DNA from: Chryseobacterium potabilaquae
GTDB lineage: Bacteria > Bacteroidota > Bacteroidia > Flavobacteriales > Weeksellaceae
DNA length: 64,000 nucleotides
Assembly: GCF_902728265.1 (NCBI RefSeq)
Contig: NZ_CACVBR010000012.1
Coordinates: 28,003-92,002 of the forward strand
Reading direction: 5' to 3'
Each line of letters begins with the position of its first letter. The stretch's first letter is position 1. Positions 16,886 through 26,394 of the stretch are shown one piece after another. The notes under the pieces are model-generated. The model was not told the DNA's origin and did not search any database. It saw only the letters and a list, made by a program, of their open reading frames with translations. The position numbers and the translations under genes are program-made.

Positions 16886-17464
16886 TTATGGTTTATCAAT
16901 TATTAAATTTGTTAACGAAACATATCCAGATTTATATTTTCCAATCAAGATATTTCCATTATAAATATAGAGATTATCTCCTTCGAGCTGAGACCATTGA
17001 AGACCTAAATATGATAATTTTTCAAGTAGTATTTTTTGCATGTTTATTTTTTCATAAGATTCAGTATAAGGAAATGAAATTTTAATGTCATTTGAATCAA
17101 GCAAAACAACAGAATTTTTAATATTTTTTTCTAAAATTGATTTGAATACAATTTGTTGTTCGGTTGGTTTAGAATTTCCAATCTCTTCAGGATTATACTC
17201 GTAAAGAAATAAATTTCTACGATTTAGCCTATTTTCTGCAACAGTGAAAATTTTTATAGGATCAACATCATTCCACTTATTGTTTTTATTAACTGCTGTT
17301 GTAGCAAAATCAGAAAATATCTTATTAAAAGTTACTTTTTGAGTGTTTGTCAAAAACATTCTTGCATCATAACTTTTTCCAACAAAATATTTTGATTCTT
17401 TGTTTTGAGAATATGCTAATGTCACAAGAAACATCAAAAATAAAAAATATAATTTTCTTTTCAT
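16886..17464 (-). CDS. Secreted protein of unknown function (192 aa)
   Basis: Signal peptide KRKLYFLFLMFLVTLAYSQ with probable cleavage after AYS, the same AYSQ end as the 117-aa protein of this region. The mature part includes YFVGKSYDARMFLTNTQKVT and ends in short beta-type segments (GDNLYIYNGNILIGKYKSGY). No known domain is recognised. The 272 bases between it and the 167-aa gene are very AT-rich and show no gene. Confidence 0.6.
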   Translation of the reverse strand: MKRKLYFLFLMFLVTLAYSQNKESKYFVGKSYDARMFLTNTQKVTFNKIFSDFATTAVNKNNKWNDVDPIKIFTVAENRLNRRNLFLYEYNPEEIGNSKPTEQQIVFKSILEKNIKNSVVLLDSNDIKISFPYTESYEKINMQKILLEKLSYLGLQWSQLEGDNLYIYNGNILIGKYKSGYVSLTNLIIDKP

Positions 17465-18095
17465 ATAGATAGTTTAAAATGACATACAATGTCCTAATGT
17501 ACGTATTGCGATAGTACAAGACATATATAATTATGCTTATATACAAGAGTTTGTAAAATAGTTAATCTTTTCTATCCATATAAACGCATAGATTAGATAT
17601 TGTTGAAAGATACTTGCTTATTTTATAATATGTAGCTTTAATTCAAATATTAAAAGCTTTCATAATTCTAATATTCTTTAAAATATTAGTTTGTAAATCT
17701 ACAATTTTATTCAAACCTGTTAACACTTGCATATGCAATTTTAATATTAAATCATACTACATAAATTTAGGAAATTTTGTTTAATGATATAATTTTTTAA
17801 TAAAAAAAAACCAAAAAATTAAAATACCAGTATAAATACTTACAAAATATTATAAAACAGCCCTATTTTTTTCATAATTCAAACCTCTAAAAAAATAAAC
17901 CGGCAATTAAATTACCGGTTTTAAAAATAAAAATTGATACGGATATGATTAGTTATGTGTTTTTCACTTTTGTTGAGACAAATTTATAACTATTTAGAAT
18001 TAATAAAAATAACAACAGTGTGATTTTTGTCATTTTTTCTAATTAAAATAGAATAATAATCATATCCTTGTCAATTTTTATATAATATTTTATAA
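17465..18095. other. AT-rich intergenic region without gene
   Basis: About 630 bases with no plausible reading frame or RNA gene. The only clear element is the hairpin at 17888-17923. Base composition is extremely AT-rich even for this genome. Confidence 0.6.
17888..17923 (-). terminator. Terminator downstream of the VOC/GNAT genes
   Basis: A 12-bp stem AAACCGGCAATT/AATTACCGGTTT (one G-T pair) with A-rich flanks gives a stem plus T-run on the minus strand, about 170 bases after the stop codon at 18096. It is the only terminator-like structure for that transcript. Confidence 0.65.
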
Positions 18096-18467
18096 TCAAG
18101 AAAGTTTATAAAATTCTCCAAAATGCCATAACACACCTGAAGGATCATGTACAAAACACTCTTTCCCCCAATTCAAATTTCTCACAGGAATCAATCTTAC
18201 ATGCCTATATTTTTCTGTTAAATTTAGAGATGAAAGTTCATTCCAAAATTCATCTACATTTTCTACTTCAACAAATATCATTGTATTATCAATCCAATCT
18301 TTTACATAAGCTCTTTGAAGATAAAAGGCAATATCTTGTCTTTTAAATAATGATAAATTATCTTCTAATATTACTTCTTCAAAACCTAAATCTTGATAGA
18401 AATTCCTACTTATATCAAAGTTTTCAGCGCCAATAAATGGTCTTATTGATCGTATAGATTGTTTCAT
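18096..18467 (-). CDS. VOC-family (glyoxalase/bleomycin-resistance) protein
   Basis: A 123-aa single-module vicinal-oxygen-chelate protein. It shows the paired beta-alpha-beta-beta-beta pattern: RPFIGAENFDISRNFYQDLG at the start, FYLQRAYVKDW in the middle, and GKECFVHDPSGVLWHFGEFY at the end with the usual DPSGxxWHF motif. Members bind metals or drugs, or isomerise small molecules. The specific ligand is unknown. It follows the GNAT gene by three bases, so both are in one transcript, perhaps a small detoxification pair. Confidence 0.8.
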   Translation of the reverse strand: MKQSIRSIRPFIGAENFDISRNFYQDLGFEEVILEDNLSLFKRQDIAFYLQRAYVKDWIDNTMIFVEVENVDEFWNELSSLNLTEKYRHVRLIPVRNLNWGKECFVHDPSGVLWHFGEFYKLS

Positions 18468-18470
18468 AGC

Positions 18471-18908
18471 TTATTTGTTTTTCCAATTATGATAGGTCAT
18501 TTCAAATTTAATCTCTCCTTTTCCATGAGTTCCTATTTCTGTCCAACCCGATTTTCTATAAAATATTTCTGCTCTGGTAGTGGGAGCCGTCCCAAGCCAA
18601 ACAGTTTGATGTGTTTGAGCAAAATACCAATCAAGCATAATAGTATGTAATTTTCTTCCAATGCCCTGCTTTTCAAAATCAGGATGGATAAATAATGCCC
18701 AAATATTATTCTCTTTCCTATCAACAATCGAAAAGCCAACAATATTTTTTTCAATTTCACAAACCCATCCCTTGCCTCTTATAAATAAGAATTCTTCACA
18801 ATCTTTATCGGTGATCAACCCCGGATCAGATAATATATTTTCTTTCACCAAATTCCTTATTATTTGAATTTGAGAAATATCTTCTAATCTAGCTTCACGA
18901 ATTACCAC
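18471..18908 (-). CDS. GNAT-family N-acetyltransferase
   Basis: A 145-aa acetyl-CoA-dependent acetyltransferase. The acetyl-CoA loop reads HPDFEKQGIGRKLHTIMLDW (Q-x-x-G-x-G/A type), preceded by the beta strand NIWALFIHP and followed by VWLGTAPTTRAEIFYRKSGW. Substrate unknown. It overlaps nothing but lies nine bases from the M28 peptidase gene upstream and three from the VOC gene downstream. Confidence 0.85.
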   Translation of the reverse strand: MVIREARLEDISQIQIIRNLVKENILSDPGLITDKDCEEFLFIRGKGWVCEIEKNIVGFSIVDRKENNIWALFIHPDFEKQGIGRKLHTIMLDWYFAQTHQTVWLGTAPTTRAEIFYRKSGWTEIGTHGKGEIKFEMTYHNWKNK

Positions 18909-18916
18909 TTCTTTTT

Positions 18917-19966
18917 TTAATTTTTATCAACAACAATACGCTCATTTCTATTCGCTAATTCCCATGCTGTTGTGAATATTAATTGTGTTCTTTTTTCCAA
19001 TAATACATAATCTATTTTTTCTACATCATCTGTTGGTTTGTGATAGTCTTCATGAATACCATCAAAGAAAAAAGCTACGGGAACATTATTTTTAGCAAAA
19101 TTATAATGGTCTGATCTATAATACAATCTTTGAGGATCATTAGGATCATCATATTTATAATTCAATTCTAGATTATTTGTTTTTTTATTGGAAGCTTCAT
19201 TAATGATCCTTAGTTGAGAACTCAGCATATCCGAACCTATAACATATACATATTGCTTTCCTCTATTTTCAGGATCATCGCGGCCAATCATATCAATATT
19301 AAGATCCGCTACTGTATTAGCAAGAGGAAAAACGGGATAATCAGTATAATATTCTGACCCAAATAATCCGTGTTCCTCCCCTGTTACATGTAAAAATAAA
19401 ATAGATCTTTTAGGACCTTTTCCCTCATGTTTAGCTTTTTGGAAAGCTTTTGCGATTTCCATTACAGCAACTGTTCCACTTCCATCGTCATCAGCTCCGT
19501 TATAGATCATCCCTTTTTTTATTCCTACATGGTCATAATGTGCAGAAATAACAACAATTTCCTCGGGTTTTTCACTTCCTTCTATAAATGCCAAAATATT
19601 TTCGGAATCAGGAAGAGTTTCTCCTCCTCTTTTTTTCATATACTCTGATGGAACTTTTTGATAATAGGAGCCTAATTCTTTTGGATATGAAACTTTTAGA
19701 TTTTTGTAATAATTGATAATATATTCACCTGCTTCTTTCTGACCTTTACTTCCTGTATCCCGTCCCTCCATTTCATCCGAAGCAATCACATATAGATTTT
19801 TCTTAAGCTCATCAGCATTAATCATCTTATACGCAGCTAAAAAGGCTTTATCACCTTTTACATTAGACTCAGTCGGATGAGAGGTTTGCAGCGTATTTGA
19901 AACATTTCTTGTTTCACAACTCAATAATAAGAAAATAGAAAATACGGGAATCAAATGTTTTTTCAT
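18917..19966 (-). CDS. M28-family zinc aminopeptidase, lipoprotein
   Basis: A 349-aa secreted peptidase with lipoprotein signal MKKHLIPVFSIFLLLSC. Zinc and catalytic residues of family M28 are visible in order: SAHYDHVG (first His, with Asp), NGADDDGSGTVAVMEIA (bridging Asp), HVTGEEHGLFGSEYY (Glu-Glu pair), NIDMIGRDD (Asp) and FDGIHEDYHKPTD (His). It probably removes N-terminal residues from peptides in the periplasm or at the outer membrane. It starts a minus-strand transcript with GNAT and VOC genes. Confidence 0.9.
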   Translation of the reverse strand: MKKHLIPVFSIFLLLSCETRNVSNTLQTSHPTESNVKGDKAFLAAYKMINADELKKNLYVIASDEMEGRDTGSKGQKEAGEYIINYYKNLKVSYPKELGSYYQKVPSEYMKKRGGETLPDSENILAFIEGSEKPEEIVVISAHYDHVGIKKGMIYNGADDDGSGTVAVMEIAKAFQKAKHEGKGPKRSILFLHVTGEEHGLFGSEYYTDYPVFPLANTVADLNIDMIGRDDPENRGKQYVYVIGSDMLSSQLRIINEASNKKTNNLELNYKYDDPNDPQRLYYRSDHYNFAKNNVPVAFFFDGIHEDYHKPTDDVEKIDYVLLEKRTQLIFTTAWELANRNERIVVDKN

Positions 19967-20030
19967 TGTTAGAATAATTTGATTAAAAATAACAAAATTT
20001 AATTAATCAAAAACCAATCTCTATTTTTAT

Positions 20031-20038
20031 TATATTTG
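20031..20038 (+). promoter_or_regulatory. -7 promoter element TATATTTG
   Basis: A perfect match to the Bacteroidota -7 consensus TAnnTTTG lies 18 bases before the aminotransferase start at 20056. No clear TTG -33 element is seen at the usual distance, so this is a half-supported call. Confidence 0.4.
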
Positions 20039-20055
20039 ATAGAAATGCATTAGAG

Positions 20056-21195
20056 ATGCAAAATATTTACAAATTCAATCGTTATGAGCTCTTTACAGAA
20101 ATGTCTCAACTGGCAGCAACCCACGGAAGCTTTGACCTCTCCTTAGGACTTCCCGATTTTGATATTGATGAAAGATTAAAACTTTTTTTAAAAGAGGCTG
20201 TTGATTCAAATACGCATAACTACGCTCCCTTAGAAGGTAATCCTCTATTAATTGAGAATATTATACACTTTAATAAGAATCGGAAAAACAGTATTCAACA
20301 TACAAAAGAAGAGATTACAGTAGTTCCCTGTGCTACTTTTGCATTATTCACAGCTCTTAAATGTATTGTAAATCTAGGAGATGAAGTCATCATCATTGAA
20401 CCCGCTTATTATACCTATGGCCCCTCAGTTACATTAAATGGTGCAGTTCCCGTATATTGTACTCTAAATAATGATTTTACCATAGACTGGGAAAATGTTC
20501 AACATTCTATTTCTCCCAAAACAAAAGCTATTATTGTCAACTCTCCTCAAAATCCAACGGGAAAAATATTTTCTCAAGCCGATTGGAATCAGCTTTATAA
20601 AATTATTAAAGATCAAGAAATCTATGTGATTTCTGAAGAAATTTATGACCTATATTGTTATGATAATAGGGAACATTTCAGCTCTTTCATTCATCCTGAA
20701 CTGAAAAAAAGGACTTTTTGTATTTTCTCTTTTGGAAAAATGCTCCACATTAGCGGATGGAAAGTAAGCTATATGCTCGCATCTGAAGAGCTCACCTCTA
20801 AATTCAGATTTCATCAACAATACATTTCTTATGGAGTGAACGCACCTGCTCAATATGCATTAGCAAAATTTTTAGAAGTCTTTGTCCCTTCAGAAATGCA
20901 ACAAATCATGCAAAAGAAAAGAGATCTCCTCCATGAATTAATTAAAGATACACCTTTAATGATTGAACAAAAATCAAATGGTAGTATCTTTCAAATTATT
21001 AATTTTAGAAATATTTCTAATAAAATGACGGATATTCAATTTGCAAAATGGTTGACAGTAGACAAAAAAGTAGCTTGCCTCCCACTTTCTGCATTCTATA
21101 ATTCAAAGCAAGACTCTAATTATATCCGAGTGAGCTTTGCTAAAAAGGATAGTTTGATTATTGAAGCATTAGAACATCTAAGAAAAGCTTTATAA
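20056..21195 (+). CDS. PLP-dependent class I/II aminotransferase (methionine aminotransferase-like)
   Basis: A 379-aa fold-type I enzyme. Features are the substrate-side NYAPLEGNPLL, VNSPQNPTGKIFS and the PLP-lysine motif FSFGKMLHISGWKVSYM (Lys at about residue 230), with the C-terminal Arg in NYIRVSFAK for the substrate carboxylate. The SFGKMLHISGWKVxY pattern is that of the YbdL/kynurenine aminotransferase group, which in bacteria uses methionine in the salvage pathway. It is a single plus-strand gene between two minus-strand transcripts. Confidence 0.85.
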   Translation: MQNIYKFNRYELFTEMSQLAATHGSFDLSLGLPDFDIDERLKLFLKEAVDSNTHNYAPLEGNPLLIENIIHFNKNRKNSIQHTKEEITVVPCATFALFTALKCIVNLGDEVIIIEPAYYTYGPSVTLNGAVPVYCTLNNDFTIDWENVQHSISPKTKAIIVNSPQNPTGKIFSQADWNQLYKIIKDQEIYVISEEIYDLYCYDNREHFSSFIHPELKKRTFCIFSFGKMLHISGWKVSYMLASEELTSKFRFHQQYISYGVNAPAQYALAKFLEVFVPSEMQQIMQKKRDLLHELIKDTPLMIEQKSNGSIFQIINFRNISNKMTDIQFAKWLTVDKKVACLPLSAFYNSKQDSNYIRVSFAKKDSLIIEALEHLRKAL

Positions 21196-21228
21196 ACTTT
21201 GGACAGAATTCATAAACTCCTATAAAAA

Positions 21229-21257
21229 TAAAAAAAACACTGTAAAAATACAGTGCT
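21229..21257 (-). terminator. Terminator of the membrane pyrophosphatase gene
   Basis: Stem CACTGTA/TACAGTG with a 4-base loop and a run of T on the minus strand, ending about 13 bases after the stop codon at 21270. Confidence 0.85.
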
Positions 21258-21269
21258 CTATGTCTTTAA

Positions 21270-23975
21270 TTAAATAGTAAGTACTCTTACATCAATCCTT
21301 CTATTTTTAGCTTTACATTCATCCGTATCATTCGCTTTACAAACCGGATAATCAGATCCATACCCTTCCACTTCTATCCTATCTGCTGGAATTCCTAATT
21401 CTAATAACTTAAGTTTCGCAGTTTGAGCTCTTAAATTAGAGAGCTTTTGATTACCTTCTTCACTCCCTGTATTATCGGTATACCCTCCTAATTTTATTTT
21501 TACTTGAGGATAAGTATTTAAAACCTCTGCCAAATTCAATAATTGAATTTCTGATCCTTGTTTTAGGTCACTAGATCCTTTTTGGAAATAAAGATTCTCA
21601 ATAGTATACCATCTATCAGGTTCTAAAATAGCGTTACTTTTCTGTTCCAAAGCACTATACATTCTATATAGCTGACTTTCTTCACCTAAAGAAATAGTTT
21701 TCCCATTAGTAAGCTTTATTTCTCTTATTTTTCCTGTATCATAGACAAAATCTCCATTTCTATCTAAATGTCCTTTAATTTCCCCCACAGAGTGATGAGA
21801 TACAGCACCAGAAACACCTACTAAGGCTTCTAACCTTGCCTTTCGGCTATTTTCAATCTTATCTTTATGTAAAACAGCCAAAGTGGGCGCTATAACCAAT
21901 GAAACAATGGACATTAATTTAATCAAAATATTCATTGATGGCCCCGAAGTATCTTTAAAAGGATCTCCAACCGTATCTCCAGTTACAGATGCCTTATGAG
22001 GCTCTGAACCTTTATAATAAACTTGTCCATTAATATTTACTCCTTTTTCAAAAGATTTTTTGGCATTATCCCAAGCGCCTCCGGCATTATTCTGGAACAT
22101 ACCCATAAGTACTCCACTTACGGTAGCTCCGGCGAGAAAGCCACCTAGCACTTCTGGCCCAAATATAAATCCTACAAGTAATGGTGAAATAATAGCTATG
22201 GCTCCCGGAAGCATCATTTTCTTAATGGAAGCATCTGTAGAAATAGCAATACATTTTTCATATTCAGGTTGAGCTTTTCCTTCAAGGATTCCCGGAATTT
22301 CACGGAATTGTCTTCTCACTTCTTCTACCATGGCCATTGCTGCCTGTCCAACTGCAGTGATAGCTAAGGAAGAAAAAATAAAAGGAATCATACCTCCTAT
22401 AAATAATCCTGCCAAAACATCTGCTTTATATATATCAATCCCGTCTATGCCTGCAATTCCAACAAATGCTGCGAATAAAGCCAACGCAGTTAATGCTGCT
22501 GAAGCAATGGCAAAACCTTTTCCTGTTGCCGCTGTTGTGTTTCCAACCGCATCCAAAATATCAGTTTTTTCTCGAACCTCTTTCGGAAGTTCACTCATTT
22601 CAGCAATACCTCCTGCATTATCTGCAATGGGCCCAAAAGCATCAATAGCTAATTGCATAGCCGTTGTGGCCATCATACCTGCCGCAGCAATGGCAACACC
22701 ATAAAGCCCTGCACAAAGATAAGATCCATATATCCCACCTGCCAGCACAATAATAGGCAATAAAGTAGACTCCATCCCAACAGAAAGTCCACCAATAATA
22801 TTAGTAGCATGCCCCGTAGAAGATTGTCTTACAATACTAGAAACAGGTCTTTTACCCATTGCTGTATAATATTCTGTGATAATACTCATTAAAGTTCCTA
22901 CCACTAATCCCACCATAATAGCTCCAAAAACTCCCATTTTAGAAAACTCATGACCTCTTAAAGTCATCGTTTCAGGCAATATATAAGTAACTAAAAAATA
23001 GGACGCAACTGCTGTAATAACAATACTTCCCCAATTTCCTAGATTTAAAGCATTTTGAACATTTGAAGGAGACGACTCCTCATTATCATTAATCCGTACA
23101 AATAAGGTTCCAATTATTGAAAAAATAATTCCTGTTCCAGCAATAAGCATAGGTAAAAGAATAGGAGCAAAACCTCCAAAAGAATCATGAGAAATCGTTT
23201 CTCTACCTAGAACCATTGTTGCCAAAACAGTAGCCACATATGATCCAAACAAATCTGCCCCCATACCAGCAACATCCCCTACATTATCTCCCACATTATC
23301 TGCAATAGTAGCTGGATTACGAGGATCATCTTCTGGAATTCCGGCCTCCACTTTTCCAACCAAATCAGCTCCTACGTCCGCTGCTTTTGTATATATTCCT
23401 CCTCCCACTCTAGCAAATAATGCTATAGATTCTGCTCCTAACGAAAAACCTGTGAGAATTTCAATTGTACGTTCCATTTCATGGGAGTTTACCATAGCAT
23501 CAGGAGCAAAAATTTGTTTAATAATTAAAAAAAGACTACCTAAGCCTAAAACAGCTAATCCTGCAACTCCCATTCCCATTACTGAACCTCCTGTAAATGA
23601 AACTTTAAGAGCCTTTGAAAGTGATGTTTTTGCAGCCTCCGCCGTTCTTACATTTGATTTTGTGGCAATCTTCATCCCTATAAATCCTGCTAATGCCGAA
23701 AAAATAGCTCCCACAATAAAAGCTACCCCAATACTCCAATGAGAGTTTGAATTACTAGCTCCCATTATAGCTAACAAAATAGCGACAACCGCTACGAAAT
23801 AAGTTAAAATTTTATACTCAGCTTTGAGAAAAGCCATAGCACCGTCAGCAATGTGTCCGCTGATAATTTTCATTTTTTCATTCCCTGCATTCTGCTTGTT
23901 TACCCAATTACTTTGAAAAAAAGTATAAAGTAAGGCAATTACACCAAATATAGGGACTAGTACAAATAGATCCAT
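21270..23975 (-). CDS. hppA: Ion-pumping membrane pyrophosphatase fused to an OmpA-like domain
   Basis: A 901-aa protein; ordinary membrane pyrophosphatases have about 660-780. The first 720 residues form the many-helix ion pump with the pyrophosphate-binding segment [20 protein letters not shown] (about 205), [18 protein letters not shown] and [19 protein letters not shown] has Ala where potassium-independent pumps have Lys, so it should need K+, and may move Na+. The tail (about 790-901) is an OmpA-type peptidoglycan-binding domain with [32 protein letters not shown] and NRRIDVRVL. Known pump topology puts the C-terminus in the periplasm, which suits cell-wall binding. The soluble pyrophosphatase gene lies upstream. 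Confidence 0.92.
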   Translation of the reverse strand: MDLFVLVPIFGVIALLYTFFQSNWVNKQNAGNEKMKIISGHIADGAMAFLKAEYKILTYFVAVVAILLAIMGASNSNSHWSIGVAFIVGAIFSALAGFIGMKIATKSNVRTAEAAKTSLSKALKVSFTGGSVMGMGVAGLAVLGLGSLFLIIKQIFAPDAMVNSHEMERTIEILTGFSLGAESIALFARVGGGIYTKAADVGADLVGKVEAGIPEDDPRNPATIADNVGDNVGDVAGMGADLFGSYVATVLATMVLGRETISHDSFGGFAPILLPMLIAGTGIIFSIIGTLFVRINDNEESSPSNVQNALNLGNWGSIVITAVASYFLVTYILPETMTLRGHEFSKMGVFGAIMVGLVVGTLMSIITEYYTAMGKRPVSSIVRQSSTGHATNIIGGLSVGMESTLLPIIVLAGGIYGSYLCAGLYGVAIAAAGMMATTAMQLAIDAFGPIADNAGGIAEMSELPKEVREKTDILDAVGNTTAATGKGFAIASAALTALALFAAFVGIAGIDGIDIYKADVLAGLFIGGMIPFIFSSLAITAVGQAAMAMVEEVRRQFREIPGILEGKAQPEYEKCIAISTDASIKKMMLPGAIAIISPLLVGFIFGPEVLGGFLAGATVSGVLMGMFQNNAGGAWDNAKKSFEKGVNINGQVYYKGSEPHKASVTGDTVGDPFKDTSGPSMNILIKLMSIVSLVIAPTLAVLHKDKIENSRKARLEALVGVSGAVSHHSVGEIKGHLDRNGDFVYDTGKIREIKLTNGKTISLGEESQLYRMYSALEQKSNAILEPDRWYTIENLYFQKGSSDLKQGSEIQLLNLAEVLNTYPQVKIKLGGYTDNTGSEEGNQKLSNLRAQTAKLKLLELGIPADRIEVEGYGSDYPVCKANDTDECKAKNRRIDVRVLTI

Positions 23976-24132
23976 AGTTTAATATTTTTTTGGTAATAGA
24001 AAACTAAATATAATAAATAATAGCCATCAAAAACCGAAAAATATTCTAAACATCAATAAATAAAAATAAATTATAAAATATAATTCAATTTTATAATTAA
24101 AAAATACCATATTTAAAAAATTATAACCCCAT

Positions 24133-24168
24133 AAAAAAAGGATAAATGAATTCATTCCATTTATCCTT
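24133..24168 (-). terminator. Terminator of the soluble pyrophosphatase gene
   Basis: Stem AAGGATAAATG/CATTTATCCTT followed on the minus strand by a T-run, 26 bases after the stop at 24194. It separates ppa from the membrane pyrophosphatase gene, so the two are separate transcripts. Confidence 0.85.
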
Positions 24169-24193
24169 AATGTTTATTTTTTAATACGAGAGT

Positions 24194-24805
24194 TTATCCT
24201 CCGTATTTATTAATATAATCTTGTTGTGAAGCTTTAATTACTTGTCGTGCATGCTCTGCTCCATATACTTCCTGAATTCTACATTTTGCGACTTCATCCG
24301 GTAAGTTTTTATATGTTAAGAAATAGTGCATTAATCGCTTCACTTCAGCCTCAGGTAATTCTGAAATATCTCTAAAATGTCCGAAGGCATGATCACCTAT
24401 CATTACCGCTACAATTTTATCATCAGCTTCCCCTCCGTCGATCATTTTAAAACCACCAATAGGAATAGCTTCCATCAAAAGACCTCCTGCATGGATATTA
24501 TGAGAGCTTAACACACAAATATCAAGTGGATCATGGTCTCCCATCGTAACATCAGTTGCCCCACTTTCAACAGCTAACTTCATCACTTCTTCATTACAGT
24601 AAGTTCTTGGAACAAAACCATATAAAGCAGGAATAATATTAGAAAACTTTTGAGGTCTATCCACTTTCAAAAATCCTGTTTCTTTGTCTATTTCATATTT
24701 AATAGTATCTGAGGGAACAATCTCAACAAAAACGTTTACAACGTTTGGCGCATCTTCTCCTGCAGAAATTCCATGCCATGGATGTGCTTTAAAATTTGGA
24801 ATCAT
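24194..24805 (-). CDS. ppa: Family I soluble inorganic pyrophosphatase
   Basis: A 203-aa enzyme with the family signature near DHDPLDICVLS (metal-binding Asp residues) plus NVFVEIVPSDTIKYEIDKETG at the N-terminus, DKIVAVMIGDHAFG and LMHYFLTYKN. It splits cytoplasmic pyrophosphate into phosphate, removing the by-product of biosynthesis. Together with the ion-pumping pyrophosphatase next to it, the cell can either waste or conserve the energy of pyrophosphate. Confidence 0.93.
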   Translation of the reverse strand: MIPNFKAHPWHGISAGEDAPNVVNVFVEIVPSDTIKYEIDKETGFLKVDRPQKFSNIIPALYGFVPRTYCNEEVMKLAVESGATDVTMGDHDPLDICVLSSHNIHAGGLLMEAIPIGGFKMIDGGEADDKIVAVMIGDHAFGHFRDISELPEAEVKRLMHYFLTYKNLPDEVAKCRIQEVYGAEHARQVIKASQQDYINKYGG

Positions 24806-24838
24806 TATTTAAATTTTTATTTTTAGTTTAAGCTTGAA

Positions 24839-25351
24839 TCAAGCTATTATTATAATTTCTTTTCTTAAACTTTCTATGGTAGATGAAATATAGTCTTCTC
24901 CATTCATATAGCTCATAATAAAGACAGTTTTAAACTCATCCAAATTCGGGCCATTATTAAATCCTTTATATGTGGTATGAAGCAGATCTATTACAGCCAA
25001 TTTTGAGTCAACAATATGCTGCCATGAATTTTTTGTTATATATAATTGCTGGGAAGAATTATATTCAAACTCTTCATTAATTGTTTTTTCTGTAAGAAAG
25101 ATAAATTCATGTGTTTCTAAATCTTTGTCAAACTTTTGAATAAGATTAGATGGCTTTATTCTTTCCAGAAAAAGAGTCATCCTTTCATAAGAATGGGTCT
25201 TATTTTCAGAATTTGATTTTATAGAAAGAATCTTTATCTCTTGGTTTTTTAGGGTTATATACGAGTGTACAAACTGCCGTAGCAATACCAAAAATGGAAT
25301 TGCTATAATCAATGCAAACGCATAGGGTAAATATCCTGATAAACTTGCCAT
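24839..25351 (-). CDS. Membrane-anchored protein of unknown function
   Basis: A 170-aa protein with one N-terminal membrane segment (LPYAFALIIAIPFLVLLRQF, about 7-27) and a hydrophilic remainder with basic KNQEIKILSIKSNSENKTHS near the membrane. No known domain is recognised. The soluble part appears cytoplasmic. It shares direction with ppa, 33 bases upstream, but is not evidently functionally linked. Confidence 0.6.
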   Translation of the reverse strand: MASLSGYLPYAFALIIAIPFLVLLRQFVHSYITLKNQEIKILSIKSNSENKTHSYERMTLFLERIKPSNLIQKFDKDLETHEFIFLTEKTINEEFEYNSSQQLYITKNSWQHIVDSKLAVIDLLHTTYKGFNNGPNLDEFKTVFIMSYMNGEDYISSTIESLRKEIIIIA

Positions 25352-25386
25352 AATCTAGACGGCAAAATTACTAATATTTTATGAAA

Positions 25387-26319
25387 TTATAACTCAAATA
25401 AAGCAGGTCTTTGTGTGACCTCATGATAGCAAATACTATTTTCATCAAAAAAATGGTAAACAAGGCTCTTTCTTGTTCTATTTTTATCCAAATGAGGTTC
25501 TCCTCCATGTAAAATATTAGCATGCCAAATAAGAAGATCTCCTTTTTGAGCTTTAAATATTTCCTTTTTCAATCCCAACTCTTTTATCTTATTTTCAAGA
25601 AACTCTTCATACGCTTTGTAGCTTTTCTTTCCTATTTTTAATCGATCTCCTTCATTATCATAATCTGAATTTAGGAAATAGGGTAATTTATGCGTTTGAG
25701 GAATATAATGTAATGCTCCATTATTTTCATCCACATCTTCTAAAGCAATCCAAACTCCCAAAAGTCCCCCTAGTGGATAAGTAGTCATATGAATACTATC
25801 AGAATGGGTTTTTTGTTGACTGCCTTTAATAAAATTAATACTTTGAAATAATTTTGCTTGCCCATCGAGTAGAATAGAAAGAAAATCAATCAAATTTTTG
25901 TCATTTCCTATATTTTTAATGATCTCAGAATAATGAATGGCAAACATAAGCTTATTTCCATAACGAAACTTGAGAGTCCCTTCTTTCATTAGATTATTTA
26001 TCTCATTATTTATTTGATCCACAACATCCGAGCTTAGATAATTTTTAAGGATCAGATATCCATTAACATCATAGTTATCAACACTGACTTTATTTTCTTC
26101 CGAAAGGTTTTTATAAAAAAGAGTCGCCATCAATTTCTCATGATCAATTTTTCTTTCTACAGGAGGAAGATGAGAAAAATCTTTACTTGAAATACTTGAA
26201 AAATAGGATTTCCTTATACCATATTTTTTATAAAGAGAGATATTATGTCTTAATTTTCTCTTGTTGAAAAAATTATATAACACATAAGGTAATTTATAAT
26301 TGCGAACTTGTTTAAACAT
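25387..26319 (-). CDS. Phytanoyl-CoA dioxygenase (PhyH)-family protein
   Basis: A 310-aa non-haem iron, 2-oxoglutarate-type oxygenase. The HxD iron pair is THSDSIHMTTYPLGG (about residue 168), with AL-x-DVDENNGALHYIPQTHKLP after it, and the second His is in LIWHANILHGGEPHLDKNRTRKSLVYHF, where an Arg to bind the 2-oxoglutarate carboxylate is also present. Members hydroxylate lipids or small metabolites. Substrate is unknown. It is a monocistronic-looking gene 35 bases from its downstream neighbour. Confidence 0.8.
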   Translation of the reverse strand: MFKQVRNYKLPYVLYNFFNKRKLRHNISLYKKYGIRKSYFSSISSKDFSHLPPVERKIDHEKLMATLFYKNLSEENKVSVDNYDVNGYLILKNYLSSDVVDQINNEINNLMKEGTLKFRYGNKLMFAIHYSEIIKNIGNDKNLIDFLSILLDGQAKLFQSINFIKGSQQKTHSDSIHMTTYPLGGLLGVWIALEDVDENNGALHYIPQTHKLPYFLNSDYDNEGDRLKIGKKSYKAYEEFLENKIKELGLKKEIFKAQKGDLLIWHANILHGGEPHLDKNRTRKSLVYHFFDENSICYHEVTQRPALFEL

Positions 26320-26394
26320 AGTAAAATTATGTTTTGGAAATAACTTTATAAAGTTAGGGAATAATATTTGGAATAAATCTAAACAACTAGTGCA

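Noticed and set aside
22060..23742. Long plus-strand frames within the membrane pyrophosphatase gene
   Set aside because: They are shadows of the GC-richer, strongly conserved antisense pump gene and encode low-complexity Ala/Pro peptides.
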